A DNA stretch of 64,000 nt from Liolophura sinensis. Taxonomy: Eukaryota; Mollusca; Polyplacophora; Chitonida; Chitonidae. This document shows positions 44,640 to 56,279 of the stretch, piece by piece. The stretch is taken from positions 24,749,127 to 24,813,126 of the forward strand of contig NC_088297.1 of the NCBI RefSeq assembly GCF_032854445.1, given 5' to 3'. A program made the position numbers and the translations under genes. The notes under the pieces are model-generated. The model made no database searches. It saw only the letters and a program-made list of their open reading frames with translations, and was not told where the DNA came from. Numbering within the stretch: the stretch's first letter is position 1; every line of letters begins with the position of its first letter.

Positions 44640-45955
44640 AATGGGTGAGGCGAAACGTCTGATGTCAGTATAGTGTGAATGGGTGTGACGCAACGCCTGG
44701 TGCCAGTATACCGTGAATGGTGGAGCGAAACATCTGGTGCCAGTATACCGTGAATGGTAGAGCGAAACGTCTGGTTCCAGTATACCGTGAATGGGTGGAG
44801 CGAAACGTCTGGTGCCAGTATACCGTGAATGGGTGAGGCGAAACGTCTGGTTCCAGTATACCGTGAATGGTGTGACGCAACGCCTGGTGCCAGTATACCG
44901 TGAATGGTGGAGCGAAACGCCTGGTGCCAGTATACCGTGAATGGGTGAGGCGAAACGTCTGGTGCCAGTATACCGTGAATGGTTGAATGGGTGAGGCGAA
45001 ACGTCTGATGTCAGTATAGTGTGAATGGGTGTGACGCAACGTCTGGTGCCAGTATACCGTGAATGGTGGAGCGAAACGCCTGGTGCCAGTATACCGTGAA
45101 TGGGTGTGACGCAACGCCTGGTGCCAGTATACCGTGAATGGTGGAGCGAAACGTCTGGTGCCAGTATACCGTGAATGGGTGAGGCGAAACGTCTGGTGCC
45201 AGTATACCGTGAATGGTTGAATGGGTGAGGCGAAACGTCTGATGTCAGTATAGTGTGAATGGGTGTGACGCAACGTCAGGTGCCAGTATACCGTGAGTGG
45301 TGGAGCGAAACGTTTGGTGCCAGTATACCGTGAATGGTGTGGAGCAACGTCAGGTGCCAGTATACCGTGAATGGTGGAGCGAAACGCCTGGTGCCAGTAT
45401 ACCGTGAATGGGTGAGGCGAAAGTCTGGTGCCAGTATACAGTGAATGGTTGAATGGGTGAGGCGAAACGTCTGATGTCAGTATAGTGTGAATGGGTGTGA
45501 CGCAACGTCTGGTGCCAGTATACCGTGAGTGGTGGAGCGAAACGTCTGGTGCCAGTATACCGTGAATGGGTGAGGCGAAACGTCTGGTGCCAGTATACCG
45601 TGAATGGTTGAATGGGTGTGACGCAACGTCTGGTGCCAGTATGCCGTGAGAGGTGGAGCGAAACGTCTGGTGCCAGTATACCGTGAATGGTGTGGCGCAA
45701 CGTCTGGTGCCAGTATACCGTGAATGGTGGAGCGAAACGTCTGGTGCCAGTATACCGTGAATGGTGTGGCGCAACGTCAGGTGCCAGTATACTGTGAATG
45801 GGTGGAGCGAAACGTCTGGTGTCAGTATACCATGAAGGGTAAGGCACAACGTCTGGTGTCAGTATATCGTGAATGGGTGGAGTGAAAGTCTGGTGTCAGT
45901 ATACCGTGAATGGGTGAGGCTAAAGGTCGAGCATCAGCAGGCCTATACCGTGAAT
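44610..45955 (-). repeat. 38-bp tandem array with about 233-bp higher-order repeat
   Basis: About 35 units of ggtgccagtataccgtgaat followed by a variable block: gggtgaggcgaaacgtct, ggtggagcgaaacgtct or ggtgtgacgcaacgtct. The marker unit gatgtcagtatagtgtgaat occurs at 44661, 45007, 45241 and 45473; the last three are 234 and 232 bp apart. Minus-strand frames of 394 and 165 codons (HTHSRYTGTRRF-like) are repeat by-products: two frames are open in parallel and there is no unique coding end. Confidence 0.9.
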
Positions 45956-46334
45956 GTGTGAGACGAAACCTCCAACAAACAGCGTTGAGCTACTCCGGGC
46001 ACTCCGCCTGCGTAAGTATCGAGGTACACATCTTTCTGATTATATAGATCTGTTCTGTGTTAGAGCGCTGTGTTTTTCTGACGTGTTGCAGGAAACATCC
46101 CCACAATATCCAAGGGTTCCTGATCAGGGTCCCATGGAGAACGCATCGGTGTGTTCAGTGTTTTGTGAAATGTTTCTGTTACAGTTGATGTGAAATCACT
46201 GACACATCCGCACGAGCGTGGACACAGACTGTGAGCCATCTCTGTGTACTGTCCAACAACAATGACGCCATGTCCATAATAAGTTGCACGCACAGAGCCG
46301 AAATATGCATCAGTTAACGCTTTTCCCTGTAAAC
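45956..46334. other. Unassigned stretch
   Basis: Between the 38-bp array and the gag relic. On the minus strand it could hold what remains downstream of gag, but I recognise no protease or RT motif. Confidence 0.4.
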
Positions 46335-46835
46335 ATTAAACGGTCTTGCCTGTCTTCTGTTTTGACAGGCAAACTGAAAAAGTAATGTCCCTTTTCACGG
46401 CAATAGTCACAAGCTGCATGACGTACTGGACACTTTTTACTCTCATGGTATTGGTGTCCACAAAAATAGTAACCATCACGTGGCTTATCTTTTTAAGATT
46501 GTTGTGTTGTCTGATAGCGCGCAGATTTCTTCTGTTTTGATGACAATGCCTTAGTTTGCTGTTTCTTAGGGCGAAACTGTTGGGAATCAAAACTGTCAGC
46601 TATAACGGCTAATCCTTGGGCTGGCGCATTACTGACCTGAAGTCCTTTGCAAATGTCAACTGCTTTCTGCAGAGTAAAATCACTTCCCCTGATCTGATCA
46701 CTAGCGACACTCACAATAATTCGGTCAGTTACGTCACTAATTCGCAGCTTTTAGATGTATCCCTTAGGTGTGTACAGAAACTATCGAACGGTTCTCCAGT
46801 CCGCGGAGGTCTGGTGTTAGGCACATTTCTATCAT
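46335..46835 (-). pseudogene. Gypsy-type LTR-retrotransposon gag relic with two zinc knuckles
   Basis: In gag order on the minus strand: YDRNVPNTR, GEPFDSFCTHLRD (a capsid-type GE.FD.F...LR motif), stop and frame change, DVTDRIIVSVASDQIRGSD, FTLQKAVDICKG, then a Lys/Gln-rich linker and two CCHC-type knuckles. The first knuckle has Tyr where the first Cys should be (YYFCGHQYHESKKC). The second has Leu in place of its last Cys (CDYCREKGHYFFSL). Gag packages element RNA; with stops, a frameshift and both knuckles damaged, this copy is dead. No LTR, protease or polymerase region was found beside it. Confidence 0.78.
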
Positions 46836-49710
46836 AAGAAACATGTTTTACAAATTTTCTCCGTCAACCCATATGAAAATGTTGTATATTCCCTAAGGTT
46901 CTGATCGTTTTACGCGAAGCAGTACGTTGGCTTTGAGACGCCCTGGTTTATTATCAACGCCAGTGGTAGATTTAAAAAGCTTGCGTGAAACCATAGGTGG
47001 CAGAACCGTCCAAACGCTATTTATACCTAATGTATATAACAAGCTACATAACTTCAACACCTAGGACAGAAGACTCAATTTAATATAGCTGAACATATAA
47101 CACGGTAAAATAGTCGCACGTAACACCGGTTATGTGACTTTTTACTCGAATCAGAAATCCGGCCAGGTGTCTTTCGATAGAGCTTCAAATCGATAGAGTT
47201 AAATGGTCAGCCATCAAGAGAATAGTACGTTCCAAAACTACGGAGAGTTTTTATATCTCTCTTATATTAGAGGACAGCTGTTGTTTTAGCTGCTTTTAAA
47301 GGCATCTAAAATAACCAAAATTTAGTTTTTTTTATAAAATATAGCTCTTATGCGATCTATAGTTTTGTACAATTTCCTTATATCCCTGAAACTCCCCCTT
47401 GCATGATTCCGTCCTAATTTTGTACTTTATACATATTTTCTTAGTTGTTTTGAGAACTGGCCATGCAGTTATTGACCCGGAACGTTCATTTTGGTTGACG
47501 GATGGTGTACGAATGTCGTTTTGACGCCCTGGGGCCGCTTGCACAAAAGGATCGAAGGCCTAAGTTGATTGTAAATCACTAAGATCTGAATAGTATAGCC
47601 CTGGATTACAACTGACACCATCTTGCACGAAAGGATTATAAGCCACGATAGTTGTAACTTAGAATCAGAAATTACCATCAGGTAGACCTGGCAGTAAATA
47701 CTTACAATCGCCCCAAAATTAACATTAAGTACAAATACTTGCCCTAGGTAGACTGTTAGTTAGTACTTAAGGACTCGATTTGCCAAGATGTGCAATGTAC
47801 TTGTCATAATAAATATGTTACGAGTATTTCTTTCACATCTTGTTGATAACTGCTGAATCAGTATGGTGTAGAAAATGAAGGCAAGGACAGTTATTGACTG
47901 GTACATTGTCTGTTTACACAGGCCACCTTTGCTGGACTGAAGTTAGCGACCATTAACAGCGACCATTTAGCCTTTATGTACGAAAAATTTGACCACGGAC
48001 GAAAAAATTGCAATCGCCTTACAATTCATTTGTGCATTTCTTTTAATTTTTACAACCAATTGTAAAAACTCAGTTGTAGGGTATACAATCGATTCTAGCT
48101 ACAATATGTTTGTACAAGCGGGCCCAGATCTGTTGGTTAACATATGAGAAAACCTACCAGTATCTTTACCCAGGTAGGTGGGTTACACCTTGCATTCCCT
48201 GTATCCGTAAAACTGGCCAACATCGTGAAAGTAGAATAATTCTTCGGCAGCCTGCCGCGTTAAACAGCCATCAAATAAATAAGTCTCGTAATCGAGCTTC
48301 CCCAAGACACACTGTTCTCTAGGCCTTGGAGGTGATAAGTGGTAGAAAACGCTCGTGAGGCGGGTTAGGAGGCCTTATAGACCAGTGGAGATCAGACACA
48401 CTTCTATCGAGCAAGGGTAGCCCTCGGTTTCCGGTTATTCCAGTACCTGAACCCACGTTACCTCGCCTGTTCAAACAGCATAACTTCCCGTTGTTTCATT
48501 GGCTGAGATATTCTCAACGCAGTCATGCTGAGTTTAAAAGTTTAAACCGCTGCGGAGAGCGCCATCGCTTGAGAATTCTCCTGTCAGAAGCATTACTGTG
48601 CTATAATACATATACTCGGAGAGTGCGCTTAGTTTACACAGAGACGGGAATCCTTTTTGGGTTTGACACATGTAAAGGACATGTACATGTAGGCCTGGGT
48701 GAATCATGGCGAGTAACACAACCATGACGGGTAACAACTGTGACAGCCCCCCGAAATGTAAATGAGACTTTTCTTTCTTCAGGTAGGGGATAATTTCGAA
48801 AAAGAAAGATTCTCCGTATCTCGTTGGCCAGTACACAATATACAGCAGTTATCTGAATACACCTTCGAATAATTCGCTTGACAGGCTTGTTTTAAGAACA
48901 AATGTTAGATCAGGAGGGGATGAGTGTCATAACCATGATTCTAATACGTGTGACTTTACCGGCGCTGTACAGCCATGTTTGTGGGCAATTCCCGAAAGAT
49001 TTGATCCCCAAAAATCTGACCTGTTCGCTAAAACGCTGTCATGATTAAAAGAGATATGCCTGGTTAGTCTCTCACTTTCTTTTTCTTATGTTACGCAAAG
49101 GCTTTGCGCATAAAGTTATGTTCTTAAGGCTATCATTTTTGCATAGTAACAGAATTCACCTCCGGCGTTTTCTTTTTAATTCCTTTCTTTTAAAGAACAT
49201 TCAACTTGCATCGCAGAAACCATGCAGCCTTCTGGCCGTTTGCCCATTTTTTATCCACTTCCTTATGGCGTTTTGTTTCGCCTACCTTTACCATCTCGAT
49301 TTGTTGACAAATGGGAAAGGGAAACGTACTCGTTACAATGTCCAAAAGATGTGAAGACCTTGAGGACAACTAATATACAGTAATGGCACATTCTGGCTTT
49401 CATGTCGTCCCCTTGTCTTTTAAACAAGCGGTGGTCTGGTTGTATTGATTTATGGGGCCTTCTTGGCTTATTTGTTAAAACTGTTATTCTCGCCCCAGCC
49501 GATCGGACGATCGATTGAGGCAATAAAGTGATACTGAAACTACACTGAATGGCTGACACGTGTTTCCTGGGTTAAGCCTTCCAGCTTTAGTCACGTTTGC
49601 AAAAATCTGCCCTACCTAATTGCCTATCTCTCATTCAACCAGTTAGTAACGATTCTGTATCATTTTCAGTGAGGAGGTTTGTTATGGTACCAGTGCAGTG
49701 GTTGATCTCA
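46836..49710. other. Unassigned stretch with two repeat remnants
   Basis: 47530-47662 contains two imperfect copies of a block (cttgcacaaaaggat and cttgcacgaaaggatta, each followed by a ttgtaa word), edged by ggggccgcttgcac, probably one of the small palindromic elements. 48222-48285 has a SINE-A-like tail (ttcttcggcagcctgccgcg, gttaaacagccatcaaataa). No domain seen in the short frames (for example 48491-48727 or 49088-49354). Confidence 0.4.
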
Positions 49711-49822
49711 GGTAGTCGTGTTTCCTTAACCCTCAAACCTCATTGTCGGCGTATAAGAGAAAAATTCGTGAAACTTTTACAAGGTCAAACACCGGTCGAA
49801 AGAAATAATACTTATTTTTGCT

Positions 49823-49876
49823 AAATTTATTTATTTTATTTATTGATGTTTTACGTTGTTCCCAAGAATATAAAAG
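49823..49876 (-). mobile_element. SINE family A tail remnant
   Basis: tttatttattttatttattg, atgttttacgttgttcccaa, gaatat. A further tail-like stretch in plus orientation at about 49715-49790 (tagtcgtgtttcctta, gtcggcgtataagaga) points away from it. Confidence 0.6.
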
Positions 49877-50056
49877 CTAAATAAGCAAATTCAATAAATC
49901 AATAAATAAATGAATGCTCTTTTAACAACAACATTTTTCATACAATTTGCATAATTATTCAAGGAATTGCTCTTGCAATAAATAAGCCGGAAATAAAGTC
50001 ATTATTATTATTATTATTTTTATTGTCTTTCTGTTTCTAAGTTCCGGATCTCCTGC

Positions 50057-50385
50057 TCATTTCTCTGTAAGCATTGCTTTCTGTCTCTCCCTTGACTTAT
50101 TTTCGAGTGGTATTTCCCACATTAGCACAAGCTTACAGTCTTCGGCATTCACCACAAAAATCTCGCTGAATTTTGTTTCCGGGAAAAGCAAGGTACCATT
50201 CGCGATGACCCAACCGCCTTTTGCTTCTAGATCAAGACAAAGAGACTGTACTTTCAGACGCTCAAACTTGAACACATCAACTGCCTCCCAAAATACTGTG
50301 TCTGCTCGTTCCAGTTTTAGCTTAAATTGCTAGAGAAAGTTATCCTAAAACATGGTGTCCGCCATTGAAAAGTTTTTATGATGCT
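50057..50385 (-). pseudogene. Galactose-3-O-sulfotransferase C-terminal relic
   Basis: On the minus strand this reads HKNFSMADTMF, stop, DNFL, stop, QFKLKL, then an FWEAVDVFK block, then SLCLDLEAKGG, GTLLFPETKFSEIFVV, DCKLVLMWEIP, ending TEK at 50057. Each block matches the last third of the intact gene at 30834 (HKNFSMADTMLYDHF, SLLFQETKFNDVFAI, DCSLMLISEIP). The DNA around the SMADTM codons is identical in the two copies for about 30 bp, while the rest is diverged. Two in-frame stops and loss of the PAPS-binding half make it a pseudogene. It ends abruptly at about 50385, where LINE-like sequence begins on the other strand. Confidence 0.85.
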
Positions 50386-50389
50386 GTAG

Positions 50390-50912
50390 TGCCGGGCGGC
50401 ACTTCGTCACAACCAATATCCTTCCGCGCCCTTATATCTAGTTCTGCCATCACTGAAGACCAGAGGCTGTACAAGAAGCTATTAGTTACGTCAGACCGAA
50501 ATTTATACCAGTATGGCAAAATGAATGGGATAACTCTGTTACATGAAGATTCTTTTATTCTCACAACCCTCAAATCTCCGTAAGCTACAATCTCTCTCTC
50601 AACTGTCGCTGTGACGAAATACTCGTATTTAGACTCTTGTCTGGTCACATTAAAGCAAACAGCTATTTGCATAAATGCAATCTCCATGACACGGGTCATT
50701 GTGAGGAATGTTTTGTAGAAGATACTGTTGCGCATGTTCTTTTTCGTTGTAGACCTCATATTGAAGCCAGGCGCGTATTTTAGGCAGAATTAACTCGTGT
50801 GGGTTGTAGGAACCTGTCAGAAGACACGGTTTTAAAACCGGGGAGAAATCACAACAAAGTTTTTCAGGCTGTTGCCAATTTTCTCACTCGCTGCTACAGA
50901 TTCTAACACCTA
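50390..50912 (+). pseudogene. LINE 3'-end fragment with Cys/His motif
   Basis: From about 50577 the plus strand reads ISVSYNLSLNCRCDE, LVFRLLSGHIKANSYLHKC, then C....GHCEECFVEDTVAHV and LFRCRPHIEARRVF, stop, AELTRVGCRNLSED. The pattern RLLSGH...NSYLH followed by C..C......T..HVLF.C is the usual C-terminal zinc-binding segment of non-LTR elements of the jockey/CR1 group. It ends in stop TAA near 50908. The 72-codon frame at 50365-50583 may be part of the same element. It is not obviously the same LINE as at 24.6 kb, which lacks this motif. Confidence 0.72.
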
Positions 50913-51019
50913 AAATGTGTACTTAACGGTGTACCCAAGCATGTCTTGAAATGTTATCTATCGTTGTTTGAACATGCGTAATTTGTCAAGGGTCAAACCC
51001 TAGCATTTTCTGTGGACTC

Positions 51020-51340
51020 AATGTGTTAACATTCCCCCTCTTTACTGTCCACGCGTGTATCCTTATACCATCGGTGTTCTTTACGACAGCTGTGTAAAGG
51101 CTTAGTTCTCTTGGGAAAATAATTTATTCAGCGTTCCGTTATTGGCGTGCATCATTCAACCTTGATGAGGAAACGCCATTACAAATTAATCCCTCCCCCC
51201 CCCCCCCCCACCACCAGAGGAGATCGAGCAAGACAGCAGAGCGAACAAGCAAGCTCTAGAGCCAGGAGCATCGGAGCGAGGAATTCCGCCCGATGAACCT
51301 CTGGTAAGGCCTGCAGTCGTTCGGTCATCTTGCACAACAC
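51020..51340 (+). mobile_element. Possible 5' LTR of a gypsy-type element
   Basis: A stretch from tgtgttaacattcc to cttgcaca lies directly before a primer-binding-site-like word and a gag relic. The edges are TG and CA, as in LTRs, but I found no second copy in the window and no clear TATA box. An 18-C run is at 51187-51209. Low confidence. Confidence 0.3.
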
Positions 51341-51358
51341 TGGTGTCAGAAGTGTAGC
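51341..51358 (+). promoter_or_regulatory. Candidate primer-binding site (tggtgtcagaagtg)
   Basis: Begins with TGG, complementary to a tRNA 3' CCA end, and resembles the tggtgtcagaagtggg leader of gypsy/Mag-type elements. Its position fits: about 1.1 kb before the gag relic on the same strand. The primer tRNA is not determined. Confidence 0.5.
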
Positions 51359-52485
51359 ATTTCGAACTCTATAACTTGGTGTGTTTTTCTTTTTGCTTTT
51401 CGATAGGGGAGAGCGGTGGTAGTGCTATGTCCAACAACGTAACGTTTGTCTAAATTCTCTTTGGCCGCCCTGGGCGAGCTGAGCGGTTACTCCCAGCATT
51501 GGCTACTGCTTTATCTTCCCTTTCGGACCCCCCCGCGACTGTCTCTGCTCTGAAAGCGCGTGCGTTCAGTTCTGCGTTTAGCTCATGTCGTAATCTGCTG
51601 TATCATGTACATAGTTTCTTTGCGCTGGTTTGAAGTGAATATTATTGTTGCGTAGTTCTAGTTGGTGAGTAGTTTGTTATTGTTGTTAGTTTGGCGTAAC
51701 TCATAAAAAGAAAAAAATTAAGGGTAAATTTGTGTACGTGCTACCTCGTGGTGATTTTCGTCTGCCTGAATGGACCTAGCTTGCATTCAGTTAGCCTGGT
51801 TTAATGTAAATATTTCTGAAGATATTTTCCAAAATTGTTATGGTTACTTATTACATGTGTCCCGCTCCCTTACATTAGACTTTCTTCTGTGTCCGTGCTT
51901 GGGGCTGTGAAATTCTGACTGCATTTTTGTGTGTAATGCTAAGGGTGGTGCAGTACTACTGATTGAAGTGGCAATGGCCTTTGGTCCTAGCTCTATATAC
52001 ATAGGGAGAAATTCAGACTATTTCTTTTTTTGTGCTGTTTTTTGCGTACAACATATAATCCTTGTATGCTTAATAATTTGTGTATTATAGCACTGTTTGT
52101 ATTGGTTTATGCTTATGCAGCTGTAGATGCGTTGTGTTGTAGTTTGGTTTGGTTTGGTTATGGTATTTGAGAGGGCTATGTGCTTCAGGGCAATAGTGTT
52201 GTACATACGGTAGGTTGTTTCGGTGACTTTCGGGCTGAGCTATTCATTGTATGGGTGATAGCTCATGTGGTGTTGCAATAGTGTTACGGCGGTCGTCTCT
52301 GTTATGCCCGTCAATGTATGCACGTTGTCCGGTATTGTCGGCCCCTTGTCCTCTCTAGTCATAACCACCCTAGCTTAGCTGGTAATTATAGTTCAGGGAT
52401 GTATGCTGAGTCATATGTATATTAAGCCAATGGAACTACGTGGCTTGGTTAGTTACTTGATAGTGATAGTTGTTTTCTTGTTAGC
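51359..52485 (+). other. Leader between primer site and gag relic
   Basis: No frame of note. GT-rich, and unusually long for a retroelement leader, so it may contain an insertion or be partly genomic. Confidence 0.35.
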
Positions 52486-53184
52486 ATGGCTACTTCAGGG
52501 GATAATTCGGATTACGTTGATGCGCGGCCGCCATTGTGAATTGATGAGTTTGTGGATCGTCTTGTGGATAAGGTAGCGGATCGTTTTGAGCAGAGTTTTA
52601 ACAGACTTAGTCAGGAAGTCAGACAGGGGGTTGGACGATCTGTTGATTAGGAAACAGACCGTGGTGTCGACGATCGGGCTTGGCTGGCGTCTATGGCAAG
52701 CTCGTTCCCTAGTGCAGGTGTAGGTTTAAGAGATAGCAGCTGTTCCCAGGATGGGACTGAGGTTAAAGGGAGTAAGATACATAAGCCTACGTTACGACCC
52801 CAGAGTTTTAGTAGTCGGGGCTGTGAGTGGGGACCCCGGCTCGGTGGCTCTGGTAGTGGTAGGGAAACGTTTAATTACTCGCCAAATTAGACTGCCGGAG
52901 ACCGTGCCTAGGTACAGGAGTCGCTCCAGGGCGAGTACGTTTAGACGTTCAGACAGTTGTCGTAAGCATCTTTTAGTGGTGAGGCTAGTGAGTGGGCTAC
53001 CTTTATTTTTCAGTTTGAGACTGCGGCTAATCGATACAAGTCGTCCGATCGAGATAGGTTAAGGTGCTTCAAAGAAAGTTTGCAAGGTAAGGCCGTTAAG
53101 TTTTATCAGACCAGCTCTCGGCATGATGTTCGCCGGTTGTTCAGAGATTTCAAACGGCTGTACAGTAAACGTGATCCCCCCTAG
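52486..53184 (+). pseudogene. Gypsy-type gag relic
   Basis: ATG at 52486 (MATSGDNSDYVDARPPL, stop) is followed by IDEFVDRLVDKVADRFEQSF, a pre-capsid helical segment, then after more stops KPTLRPQSFS, and near the end WATFIFQFETAANRY, RLRCFKESLQGKAVKFY and VRRLFRDFKRLYSK. The pattern KP.LRPQ.F, then W..F...FE..A......, then L...L.G.A..F is the capsid N-terminal region of gypsy/Mag gags. At least four in-frame stops. No zinc knuckle or polymerase follows, so the element is truncated after the capsid segment at about 53184. Confidence 0.75.
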
Positions 53185-54189
53185 ATAGTTCTGAGGCGGT
53201 TGTTTACGGCTCAAACCTGACGATCCCCCCTATCCCTCAACCCTCTATTTATGCCGTCAGCACGGACGTCAACAAAATTAGAGCGCCAGCGCCAAGTCCG
53301 AGACGATTTTTCCCCCAGCGTTTGTGTTTCTTATTTGCTCGTCGTCTGGTGGTCATTTTTGTGAACTGCTCAACGCAACTTTACAAAGCGACATTTCGCT
53401 CACCCGTCGCCCAATGCTTCGTCCTGCTGTGCAGACGCCAACGAAATCTGATCCGCAAAATTCAAACCACCCATTGGTCCGTTTTAGCCTGCAAAAGCTC
53501 AACACCCAACTCTACAAGCCGGACACTTGGACTTTCACCAGCGCAAACCTCTACTACCTTCGTGCGGGAACATACGTGCCAACCATTGCTCCGTTTTGGC
53601 GGATAACTTGCTTCGCTCAATAACATCGCCGCAATCCTACACGTTTGCAATTTAGTTTACTACTTTTGTGGATCGTACATGTAAACAAAAATTGAAAGCG
53701 AATTACAAGTCTGGTAAACCAAATACAATCTTCATTTCTATCGACCATGTATTATAAAGTATTCGTAATTCGCAAAGTTACAAGGTAGGCTGCATAATTA
53801 CAACACAGTGCCATCTTTGACACTTGAATTTCGCTGAATGTCTCCAGTGTCTACACTTCAAGGGGCGGTAACCCAAAGTCGATCATCGGCCATGTTTCTA
53901 AATATAATGACTGGAGTGACTGGTCCACGGATAAAACTGAACATTCGACTGTCCAGTCAAAGCTAGACACATGCCAATAGACCTCTGGAAGTCTTAACAT
54001 TATGTAGATGACGTTTAAAATAGCAGCACAAATGTATCTTTTAAGCAGAAATTACCTCCGTTTGCCAGATTCTCACAAAATTCCTGTTCACTAAGAGAAC
54101 AGCTTCATGTGCACGGGGATATTAATGTCTCGCTTCTGTGTCGTTGGTTCGATTTTCCACCAAGTTCCATGGATATCGATTAGCCTCTT
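53185..54189. other. Unassigned stretch, partly CpG-rich
   Basis: 53230-53640 is GC- and CpG-richer than its surroundings and has two overlapping plus frames (94 and 99 codons from 53322) with no domain I know. It could be an exon, a promoter-type region or transposon remnant. From 53650 the composition returns to AT-rich. Confidence 0.35.
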
Positions 54190-55998
54190 TGACATGATAT
54201 AGCAAACAAACACACTGGCTAACGAATATTTTGACTTGATATGGCAAGCAAGCAAACTGGGTAACACACTTTTTGACATGATATGGCAAACAAACACAGC
54301 GATTAACGTACATTTTGACGTAATACAGCAAACAAACACAATGGCTAACGAATATTTTCACATGATATGACAAACAAACAAACCGGCTAACGCACATTTT
54401 CACATGACATGGCAAACAAACAAACCGGCTAACGCACATTTTCACATGATATGACAAGCAAACAAACCGGCTAACGCACATTTTGACATGATATGGCAAA
54501 CAAACAAACCGGCTAACGCACATTTTGACATGATATGGCAAACAAACACACCAGCTAACCAACATTTTGACATGATATGGCAAACACACACAATGGCAAA
54601 CGTACATTTTGACATGATATGGCAAACACACACACTGGCTAACGTACATTTTGACATGATATGGCAAACACACACACTGGCTAACGTACATTTTGACATG
54701 ATGTGACAAACACACACACTGGCTAACGTACATTTTGACATGATATGGCAAACAAATCACTGGCTAACGTACATTTTGACATGATATGGCAAACACACAC
54801 ACTGGCTAACGTACATTTTGACATGATATGGCAAACACACACACTGGCTAACGTACATTTTGACATGATATGGCAAACAAACACACTGGCTAACGTACAT
54901 TTTGACATGATATGGCAAACACACACACTGGCTAACGTACATTTTGACATGATATGGCAAACACACACACTGGCTAACGTACATTTTGACATAATATGTT
55001 AAACACACACATGGCTAACGTACATTTTGACATGATATGGCAAACACACACAATGGCTAACGTACATTTTGATATCATATGGCAAACAAACAAACCGGCT
55101 AGGGTACATTTTCACATGATATGGCAAACAAATACACAGGCTAATGTACATTTTCACATAATATGGCAAACAAACACACTGGCTAACGAATATTTTAACA
55201 CGACATGGCAACCAAGCAAACTGGGTAACACACTTTTTGACATGATATGGAAAACAAACAAAGCGATTAACGTACATTTTGACCTCATATGGCAAACAAA
55301 CACACAGGCTAACGAATATTTTGACTTGATATGGCAACCAAGCAAACTGGGTAACACACTTTTTGACATGATGTGGCAAACAAACACACAAGCTAACGTG
55401 CATTTTCACATGATATAGCAAACAAACAAACCGGCTAACGCACATTTTCACATGATATGGCAAACAAACAAAAAGGCTAACGTACATTTTGACATGATAT
55501 GGCAAACGAAGAAACCGGCGAATGTGCAGTTTTATGTGATATGGCAAACAAACAAACGGGTTGACGTACATTTTCACATAATATGGCAAACAAACACACT
55601 GGCTAACGTACATTATGACATGATATTGCAAACAACACACTGGCTAACGCACATTTTCACATGATATGGCAAACAAACAAACCGGCGAATGTGCAGTTTT
55701 ACGTGATATGGCATACAAACAAACCGGCTAACGTACTTTTTGACATGATATGGCAAACAAACACACTGGCTAACGTACATTTTGACATGATATGGCAAAC
55801 ACACAAGCCGGCTAACCTACATTTTAACATGATGTGTCAAACAAACAAACTGTTTAACGTACATTTTGACATATAATGTGGCAAACAAATACACTGGCTA
55901 ACGTACATTTTGACATCATATGACAAACAAACATACCGGCTAACGTACATTTTGACATGATATGGCAAACAAATACACTGACTAAAGTACATTTTGAC
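54190..55998. repeat. 42-bp tandem array, about 43 units
   Basis: Unit atatggcaaacaaacacact, ggctaacgtacattttgaca, tg, period 42 bp. Period equals 14 codons and few stops occur, so up to six frames stay open (for example 212 codons on minus, 140 on plus); parallel openness argues against coding. Blocks with variant units (caagcaaactgggtaacacac, then agcgattaacgtacattttg) recur near 54246, 55211 and 55328, showing block duplication. The central part (54600-55000) is the most homogeneous. Confidence 0.93.
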
Positions 55999-56230
55999 AG
56001 GGATGCGAAACGTATCTCACATAAGTGAATGTTAATAGCTCATCAAAAATTTGTTGACGTATGCTGTAAAATAACAAACAGTATATTTTTGCAGTAAAAT
56101 ATGAATGAATTGTGAGCTATAATACTGTTTCCTGTATGTATACCGCTTTCTTTTGAATTTAGATCTACAGTCAGTTATGCAGTCACGGGATCAAAGAAAG
56201 TGTTGCGTATAAAACAACCTCAGCGTGATT

Positions 56231-56237
56231 TGTTTTT

Positions 56238-56276
<39 letters not shown>
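56231..56276. repeat. Poly-T run of about 46
   Basis: tttgtttttg followed by an unbroken T run. It may be the reverse-strand poly-A of a retroposed sequence, but I see no matching body to its left. Confidence 0.85.

Positions 56277-56279
<3 letters not shown>

Noticed and set aside
44665..45849. 394-codon minus-strand frame as a repeat protein
   Set aside because: Product of the 38-bp array; parallel frames are open and the frame shifts between units of differing length.
50376..50759. 127-codon minus-strand frame as a gene
   Set aside because: It is antisense to the LINE C-terminal segment, whose Cys/His motif on the plus strand explains the sequence better.
54122..55876. Secreted Cys/His-rich repeat proteins on the minus strand
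   Set aside because: All frames of a 42-bp satellite; no single frame is favoured.
56231..56276. Poly-T as evidence of a processed pseudogene
   Set aside because: No recognisable retroposed body on either side.
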